Both the position numbers and the translations under genes were made by a program. Positions 1 to 4,636 of a stretch of DNA of 9,595 bases are shown piece after piece (the stretch's first letter is position 1; each line of letters opens with the position of its first letter). Source of the stretch: Pseudomonadota bacterium (GTDB taxonomy: Bacteria > Pseudomonadota > Gammaproteobacteria > Steroidobacterales > Woeseiaceae). The notes beneath the pieces were generated by a model that saw only the letters and a list, made by a program, of their open reading frames with translations, did not search any database and was not told the origin of the DNA. The DNA lies in contig JADFGH010000060.1 in NCBI GenBank assembly GCA_022567775.1, positions 1 to 9,595 on the forward strand, written 5' to 3'.

Positions 1-25
1 AACGCCCCCGCCCGTGCGCAGGGCA

Positions 26-96
26 GATAATAAGGACACCGATAATAAGGACACCCACCAAATAGGGCGATAATAAGGACATCCACCAAATGGCGC
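26..96. repeat. Tandem copies of the repeat-end motif
   Basis: The 15-mer GATAATAAGGACACC occurs twice head to tail (26-40 and 41-55) and a third time with one change at 69-83. The second and third copies belong to two near-identical 28 bp units (41-68 and 69-96), which both read on into CACCAAATRG. The third unit is the left end of the larger structured repeat starting at 69. The array therefore looks like iterated outer ends of that element, perhaps from slippage or nested insertion. No coding sequence is supported in positions 1-149. Confidence 0.8.
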
Positions 97-156
97 ATGT
101 CATTTCTCGTCTTTTCGTACAGAAATCGCTCAAGTTTTGATGGGTGTCCTTAATTG
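69..156. repeat. Structured repeat, copy A (REP/MITE-like)
   Basis: This 88 bp element is repeated at 931-1019 at roughly 80-85% identity by eye, in the same orientation. Its ends are inverted: AAGGACATCCACCAAA on the left matches, imperfectly, the reverse complement of TTTTGATGGGTGTCCTT on the right. A nested stem is formed by ATTTCT (102-107) and AGAAAT (121-126). A palindromic element that can fold this way is typical of REP-like sequences mobilised in trans by Y1/RAYT transposases, but no transposase is present here, so that link is inference. The right end supplies the last codon and the stop of the minus-strand DUF6090-like gene. Confidence 0.8.
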
Positions 157-874
157 CTGTCGCCGTGCAACTCCGTTTCTACAAGAACTAGAATGTGTCT
201 AATTCTGTCTTGCAGTTCTCTGATGGAACCGCTTGCCATGCGGCTGTGAATCATTCTCGCGGTGGCCAGTCCCAACAGTTCGGGAGTAGCGGTAACGGTG
301 GTTTCAATATCCGATTCAAACTCCTCGTCCAGCCTGCCAAGAATCGGCCGCGCACGATACGCTACATAAAGTATTCCCTGTCCCAGCAACCCAGGCGCAA
401 CTACATACTCCGCAAAGTCTCGCGCCAGATTTTCGTCTTCTTGCGCATTCCCGACCTGAGTTGGCCAGATAGCCAGTGATTGCCGAATCTCCAGGCTGTC
501 AATGTCACCCAGCCTGCCCGACGCCAGGAGAGCCTCCAACGTACCGGTGGAGATATCCGCAGTGCGCCAGGCAATGAGTGCCGACATACGGCAGCAGACG
601 CGCTTATTCTATCTCCGTACTCAACTTTCCGAATCTTGTTGACGATAATTTCCAGTTTGTCAGCGTTGGAGTCATGAGTTCGGACAATTTCGTCCAATGC
701 CGTCAGGTTTTGCGCAAACTCGTCTCGAATAGCAAGTAGCTGAGCAGCTGCCCAATCCTGAGTGTTGCGTTCGTCCCACCATGCGTCAATCGCGAACGCG
801 ACAAGAATTCCCGCAATAATTGCCACCGCTTCAGCAATAATTCCGGACCACGGAATTTCTCGTCTAGTCGCCAT
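150..874 (-). pseudogene. DUF6090-like membrane protein, frameshifted
   Basis: Read from the ATG at 874-872, the first frame gives a basic N-terminus (MATRREIPWSG), one hydrophobic segment at about residues 12-31 (IIAEAVAIIAGILVAFAIDA) and then WWDERN and a charged helical stretch. This matches the layout of the DUF6090-like family: one membrane anchor followed by W-(W/N)-x-E/D-R and a helical domain. The match is made by eye. After roughly 95 codons the frame turns into nonsense, while another minus-strand frame continues convincingly (SALIAWRTADISTGTLEALLASGRL and on) to a TAA at 152-150. The span of 725 bases is not a multiple of three, so one single-base indel explains it. In the second frame a TAG lies at 611-609, so the shift falls between about 611 and 575. 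No homopolymer run marks it. It could be real decay or a sequencing error; if corrected, the protein would be about 240 aa. No function is known to me for the family. Confidence 0.65.
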
Positions 875-881
875 GTTAGAA

Positions 882-887
882 ATTATA
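882..887 (-). promoter_or_regulatory. Possible -10 box for the DUF6090-like gene
   Basis: The minus strand reads a consensus TATAAT (887 to 882) ending seven bases before the ATG. Seventeen bases further upstream lies TCGAAC, a poor -35 (three of six matches). If used, transcription would begin at or next to the start codon, giving a leaderless or nearly leaderless message. No Shine-Dalgarno sequence precedes this ATG, which is compatible with that reading. This is a motif call only. Confidence 0.3.
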
Positions 888-919
888 CGATCAAGTATGC
901 CCACGTTCGACCTGAAGCC

Positions 920-1036
920 GACAATTGAGCGACAATTGAGGACACGCATCAAATGGTGCATGTCATTTATCGTCCTTGCGTACAGAAATCGCTCCAAAAT
1001 TGATGGCTGTCCTTAATTGTTGGCTGTCCTTAATTG
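920..1036. repeat. Structured repeat, copy B, with iterated ends
   Basis: The full copy spans 931-1019 and shares long blocks with copy A, including GTACAGAAATCGCTC and TGTCCTTAATTG. It is flanked by partial end copies. On the left GACAATTGAG occurs at 920-929 and again at 931-940. On the right TGGCTGTCCTTAATTGT occurs at 1004-1020 and again at 1021-1037. As in copy A, the extra material is a duplication of the element's own ends. It separates the broken DUF6090-like gene from the ATL operon. Confidence 0.8.
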
Positions 1037-1101
1037 TTGTTAAAACGCAGCTGTCTCCTGGCAGCGGTCAGGCTGGATTAATTCGGTATGATTCTCAGCG
1101 C

Positions 1102-1467
1102 ATGAAGTCAGTCACCGAGAAACGCAATGCACGAATCTGGGCGACGATCCGCGACATCCCGCAGGGTTGTGTTGCCAGCTACGGCCAGATCGCGGAGATC
1201 GCTGGTGTGCCGCGTGGCGCACGCCAGGTCGGGTACGCGCTGCGCCATCTTCCGCTGGGGCACGACGTACCCTGGTATCGGGTCATCCGGTCGTCCGGCA
1301 GAATTGCATTTGAAAAAGGCAGTGATGCATTCAATGAGCAGTCCAAACGGCTTATGATGGAGGATGTCGCCATACTGGAAGGGCGCATCGACATGCAAAA
1401 GTATCGCTGGCAGCCGGATCTCGATGAGCTCTTGTGGAAACCGAGCGCGGCCTGGGACGACGAATAA
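1102..1467 (+). CDS. Alkyltransferase-like (ATL) DNA-binding protein, MGMT family
   Basis: This 121-residue protein is the DNA-binding domain of the O6-alkylguanine-DNA alkyltransferase family. The helix-turn-helix region (about 24-48) carries the conserved Tyr27, used in the family to rotate the DNA phosphate, and the arginine finger Arg41 in the context GARQVGYAL. The methyl-acceptor motif PCHRV of true transferases reads PWYRV (57-61), so tryptophan replaces the reactive cysteine. ATL proteins such as E. coli YbaZ carry this Cys-to-Trp change; they flip and mark alkylated guanine for nucleotide excision repair and cannot remove the alkyl group. The histidine after the tryptophan is also changed, to Tyr59, which is less usual. 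The frame is open further upstream into the repeat, but the ATG at 1102 gives the family's normal length, so it was chosen; no clear ribosome site precedes it. Its TAA is followed directly by the ATG of the next gene, implying coupled translation. Confidence 0.88.
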   Translation: MKSVTEKRNARIWATIRDIPQGCVASYGQIAEIAGVPRGARQVGYALRHLPLGHDVPWYRVIRSSGRIAFEKGSDAFNEQSKRLMMEDVAILEGRIDMQKYRWQPDLDELLWKPSAAWDDE

Positions 1468-2805
1468 ATGAACCGAAAACTGCGCTCGCTGTTCCTCACG
1501 GTCATTCTCGACTCACGATTCATCACTCTCAAACGCACTCTTGCCGAGTTGCGCAGGAAACTGACCTTCAGGAAACGCGTCGTGCACGTGTTTCTGCAAC
1601 TTGATGACCCATATTCCTATCTTTTGAGCCATTACCTGGAGTTTGTTTCCAAGCGCTACAGCAAAGTCGAATTCAGGTTCTACCTTTGCCAGGCACTGAG
1701 TGGTGAATTCATGCCGCACGCTGGCATGCTGGCCGACTATGCGGTTAACGACTGCAAATTACTGGCCCACGAATTTGATGTGCCGTTTCTCGACCTGGGC
1801 GATGCCCCCGCCGTTGAATACCGGCGTCCGCTGATCGACTTTCTGGCGGACGAGCACGAGGAAGAAAACTTCGCCCAGATCCTCGCTAAGGCGCTCGCCG
1901 TTTATTGGCGTGGCGATGCCGAAGGCGCCGCGCGGCTGATCGGGCGAACCCAGGGCGAACAGGCTGCGACAAATGTGCGGGTGGGCAAAAACCAGTTGCT
2001 GTTGCGCAAGATGGGGCACTACAACTGTGCCACGATGAATTACGCGGGTGAGTGGTACTGGGGTGTGGATCGATTGCTGTACCTGACCGAACGATTTGAT
2101 GGGCAGGGCCTGAACCGCTTCAAGGAGCCGGTGCCGGAGCTTGCGTCACTGGAGCAGGCGATGCAGCTGAAGCTTCCGGCTACGGTCCCAGTGAAAGCCG
2201 GGAGCCTGCCGCCGCTCGAGATGTTTCACTCCTTTCGCAGTCCTTACTCTTACCTGGCGTTAAGGCGCACGTTCGAGATTGCCGATGCATTTGGCCTCAA
2301 GCTGGAAGTGCGGCCGGTATTGCCGATGGTTATGCGCGGGCTTGCTGTGCCGAAATCGAAACTCCTGTATATCGTGAACGATGCGAATCGCGAGGCCAGG
2401 AAGCTTGAGCTGCCGTTTGGCAAGATCGCGGATTCGATTGGTGTTGGTTCCGAGCGATGCATTGCCGCGTTCTACTACGCACAAGGTCAGGGCAAGGAAC
2501 GCGATTTCCTGCACATAGTCGGCCAGGCAATATGGTCCAGAGCCATCGACATCGCCACCGATGAAGGCATGCAGATTGTGGCGAAGCGCGCCGGCCTGTC
2601 CTGGCCGGAATTGAAAGCGGCGATGCAAGACGATGACTGGCGCGTAAAAGTCGAAGCGAATCGTGAGGCGCTGACAGAGATCGGTCTTTGGGGCGTACCC
2701 TCATTCAAAATCGGCGAAATTGCGCTTTGGGGCCAGGATCGGGACTGGTTGCTCGCCAGGAAAATTGAAGACATGTGTCACGACGGTGAAGGCATCATGA
2801 TATGA
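1468..2805 (+). CDS. Two-domain DsbA / HCCA-isomerase-like thioredoxin-fold protein
   Basis: This 445-residue protein appears to hold two copies of the DsbA-like fold of the 2-hydroxychromene-2-carboxylate isomerase / kappa-GST group. The C-terminal domain (about 250-440) opens with FHSFRSPYSYLA, where Ser258 sits at the position of the catalytic serine of HCCA isomerases. It ends with the cis-proline loop GVPSF (409-413, Pro411) and WGQDR (421-425), both hallmarks of that group. The N-terminal domain (about 38-210) opens with the matching FLQLDDPYSYLL, but the serine is replaced by Asp47. Its counterpart of the cis-Pro loop is GHYNC (183-187) and WGQDR has become WGVDR (198-202), so this half is probably inactive. 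Neither half has a CXXC disulfide motif. The usual family length is near 200 aa, so this is a duplication or fusion. No signal peptide is obvious, and a cytosolic location is likely. The gene starts immediately after the ATL stop and overlaps the next gene by ATGA. The substrate is unknown; glutathione-dependent isomerase or transferase chemistry is a family-based guess. Confidence 0.8.
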   Translation: MNRKLRSLFLTVILDSRFITLKRTLAELRRKLTFRKRVVHVFLQLDDPYSYLLSHYLEFVSKRYSKVEFRFYLCQALSGEFMPHAGMLADYAVNDCKLLAHEFDVPFLDLGDAPAVEYRRPLIDFLADEHEEENFAQILAKALAVYWRGDAEGAARLIGRTQGEQAATNVRVGKNQLLLRKMGHYNCATMNYAGEWYWGVDRLLYLTERFDGQGLNRFKEPVPELASLEQAMQLKLPATVPVKAGSLPPLEMFHSFRSPYSYLALRRTFEIADAFGLKLEVRPVLPMVMRGLAVPKSKLLYIVNDANREARKLELPFGKIADSIGVGSERCIAAFYYAQGQGKERDFLHIVGQAIWSRAIDIATDEGMQIVAKRAGLSWPELKAAMQDDDWRVKVEANREALTEIGLWGVPSFKIGEIALWGQDRDWLLARKIEDMCHDGEGIMI

Positions 2806-3311
2806 CGATGCCCGCCGTATATTTTTCTCACGGGCAGGAAAGCGGTCCCTGGGGCAGCAAAATCAAATCAATGGCTGCAGTCGTTGAGAAATTGGGTTGT
2901 CGCACCACAAGCGTCGACTACCAGGGCATCGCGGACCCGACAGATCGCGTTAACAAGCTGATTGCGGAATGTGCGAACGTGGAGGAACCACTGGTGCTGG
3001 TGGGCTCGAGCATGGGTGGTCATGTTGCCACTGCGGCGGCTGCAAAAGTCGGGGCTGTCGGTCTGTTTGTCCTGGCGCCGGCTTATTACATGCCGGGCTA
3101 CGAATCGCTGACGCCACCGGCTCCGGACATGCCCATTGCCATAGTGCATGGCTGGAATGATGATGTAGTGCCGGTCGAAAACAGCATCCGCTTCGCGAAA
3201 GAATGCAACGCCAGTTTGCATATTCTTGACGCCGATCACCGACTCACAGCCAACATTGACGATATCAATCACCTACTGACCAGGTTCATTGAAGTCCTGG
3301 TTGAAAATTGA
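2802..3311 (+). CDS. Small alpha/beta-hydrolase
   Basis: This 169-residue protein has the elements of a compact serine hydrolase of the alpha/beta fold. The first strand carries the oxyanion-type motif FSHGQESG (8-15). The nucleophile elbow is GSSMGG (68-73, Ser70). A strand ending in HGWNDDVVP (116-124) supplies the acid (Asp120 or Asp121), and DADHRL (143-148) supplies the catalytic His146. The order and spacing fit small YqiA/YcfP/DUF-type esterases of 170-200 aa with no lid domain. No signal peptide is seen, so a cytosolic enzyme is expected. The substrate cannot be told from sequence; esters or thioesters are usual for the fold. The ATG at 2802 overlaps the stop of the previous gene (ATGA), and an in-frame ATG at 2808 is an alternative. 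Confidence 0.85.
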   Translation: MTMPAVYFSHGQESGPWGSKIKSMAAVVEKLGCRTTSVDYQGIADPTDRVNKLIAECANVEEPLVLVGSSMGGHVATAAAAKVGAVGLFVLAPAYYMPGYESLTPPAPDMPIAIVHGWNDDVVPVENSIRFAKECNASLHILDADHRLTANIDDINHLLTRFIEVLVEN

Positions 3312-3325
3312 CGCGGGAGACCGGA

Positions 3326-3538
3326 ATGAAAATCCTGACAATGCTAGTCATAGCTTTGACGCTGGTTGCTTGCGGTTCTGATGACTCGGCAGAAGTCGAA
3401 GAAGCCGCACCGACAGTCGGCAAGGAAATCGCTGACGACTATAACCGTGCGATGGATCAAGCGCGTGCGGTTGAGGAACAGGCGATGGAGCAAAAACGGA
3501 AGATTGATGAGGCGCTGAAACAAGCCGAAGGTAATTAA
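3326..3538 (+). CDS. Small lipoprotein with charged helical tail
   Basis: This 70-residue protein begins MKILTMLVIALTLVACGSD: a short basic start, a hydrophobic core and a lipobox LVAC with the acylated cysteine at residue 16. Glycine at +2 suggests sorting to the outer membrane by the Lol rule. After a short acidic linker, residues 38-68 are rich in Ala, Glu, Gln, Lys and Arg in a pattern suiting an amphipathic helix or coiled coil. The ATG at 3326 was chosen over an upstream TTG at 3308 because GGGAG (3315-3319) lies at a suitable distance and the signal peptide then starts correctly. It follows the hydrolase gene by 14 bases and is probably the last gene of the operon. No family is recognised. 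Confidence 0.8.
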   Translation: MKILTMLVIALTLVACGSDDSAEVEEAAPTVGKEIADDYNRAMDQARAVEEQAMEQKRKIDEALKQAEGN

Positions 3539-3542
3539 ACGG

Positions 3543-3628
3543 AATCGCGGCTCGTCGCTCTCGCACATCCATGTGCTCCGCGACATAAGTACGTCCTGTA
3601 CGTAAAGCCGCTCCTACGAGCCGCGATT
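3543..3628. repeat. REP-type palindrome between convergent genes, likely bidirectional terminator
   Basis: The perfect 13 bp arms AATCGCGGCTCGT (3543-3555) and ACGAGCCGCGATT (3616-3628) enclose two smaller stems: GCACAT/ATGTGC (3563-3576, inside GTCGC/GCGAC) and GTAC/GTAC (3589-3601). On the minus strand the right part reads GTAGGAGCGGCTTT, a sequence familiar from REP elements of Pseudomonas and related proteobacteria. It lies between the ends of the lipoprotein gene and glk. Hairpins there would block transcription from both sides or protect mRNA 3' ends, although no long U tract is present. The right arm also encodes the last residues of glk. Confidence 0.75.
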
Positions 3629-4582
3629 AATCATTGCCGCCAGGCCCGTCAGCCCAGGCACGGGATCGGTAATGACGTAAGTCGGAATTCTCCGCATGTA
3701 GTCCTTGTACCGGTTCTTGTCGTCGAAGCGTTCCCGGAACGGTGATTCACGCAGCTGATCGATGCACGCCGGTACGATGCCGCCCGCGATGTACAGCCCG
3801 CCAAATGCGCCCGTGATCAAAGCCAGGTCCGCTGCAACGCTCCCGAGAAAACTGAAGAACTGGTTCAGCGTTGCCGCACAGGCGCTGTCGCCCGGGTTTC
3901 CTGTGATCGCCTCCGAGCTTTCGATCTCAATGCCGTGCATGGCGTGGTGCAAGGTAATCAACCCGGGGCCGGATAAAATTCTTTCAGCAGAGCAGTGACC
4001 GAACCGTTCCCGCACGCGCGAGATGATCTCGTCTTCGTGCTTATTACGGCCGGATACCGTGACGTGTCCGCCCTCGCCAGTCATTGCCGCGCCGCCGGCA
4101 TCGCCTCCAATCCACGCCGATGTGCCAAGCCCGCTGCCTGGACCAATCACCGCCATATTGCCGCCGCGGTATTCCGTGGCGCTTCCGATTTCTGTTCGGG
4201 CGTCTTCAGTGAGGGCAGGCAGTGCGTAAGCGATTGCATGGAAATCGTTGATGATTTTTACGCGCGCCAAGCGTAAGTTTTTTGATAACGACGTGCCACT
4301 GAATGACCAGTCGCGGTTGATCATCCGGATGTCATCGCCATACACCGGTGCCGCGACAGCCAGTCCGAGCGACCGCGGTTTTTCTTCACAATCGGCGAGA
4401 AAGTCCGCGAGCAGATCGGTCAATCCCGCATAATTGTCATTCCGGTAATGGCGAACGTTCTCCGGAGTGACCGCCGGTGGCGATAACGTCGCGCAACGGC
4501 TGGAGGTCGCACCAATATCGGCGATGAGCCAACTCACTTTGTCCGACGAGGTGCGTTTCATACGGGCAGCATTCATGAGCAT
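3614..4582 (-). CDS. glk: Glucokinase (Glk family)
   Basis: This 322-residue enzyme would phosphorylate glucose to glucose-6-phosphate with ATP in the cytosol. It follows the bacterial Glk family from end to end: a phosphate loop ADIGATSSR (21-29), the sugar-binding and catalytic NDF (112-114, Asp113 as the base), the second phosphate loop GPGSGLG (147-153), glucose contacts in GEGGHV (169-174) and the nucleotide-site strand IAGGIVP near residue 268. The length matches the family's 310-340 aa. The first loop is unusual: the family norm is DIGGTN, and here Ala25 and Ser27 replace Gly and Asn. Three starts are possible (4582, 4576, 4561), none with a clear ribosome site; the longest is given. 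Its final codons and TAG lie inside the REP palindrome. It diverges from plsB, and the 54 bp between the two starts must hold both promoters if neither is read from further away. Confidence 0.9.
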   Translation of the reverse strand: MLMNAARMKRTSSDKVSWLIADIGATSSRCATLSPPAVTPENVRHYRNDNYAGLTDLLADFLADCEEKPRSLGLAVAAPVYGDDIRMINRDWSFSGTSLSKNLRLARVKIINDFHAIAYALPALTEDARTEIGSATEYRGGNMAVIGPGSGLGTSAWIGGDAGGAAMTGEGGHVTVSGRNKHEDEIISRVRERFGHCSAERILSGPGLITLHHAMHGIEIESSEAITGNPGDSACAATLNQFFSFLGSVAADLALITGAFGGLYIAGGIVPACIDQLRESPFRERFDDKNRYKDYMRRIPTYVITDPVPGLTGLAAMINRGS

Positions 4583-4636
4583 TTCAGAAAAATCAATACT
4601 TAGCAGGCTTGCGGAAACCTGTAAGATTGGCCGGTC

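Noticed and set aside
26..96. CRISPR array
   Set aside because: There are too few units, with no unique spacers of regular length; the repeats are the ends of the neighbouring structured element.
875..997. Upstream extension of the DUF6090-like reading frame to position 997
   Set aside because: The added 41 codons run through repeat copy B and give no family-like sequence; the ATG at 874 yields the expected basic start and membrane segment.
976..1101. Upstream extension of the ATL gene to 976
   Set aside because: The extra 42 codons fall largely in the repeat and are not part of the MGMT/ATL domain.
1468..2805. Oxidative-folding DsbA (thiol oxidoreductase)
   Set aside because: There is no CXXC active site in either domain and no clear signal peptide; the SPYSYL and GVP...WGQDR motifs point to the HCCA-isomerase group.
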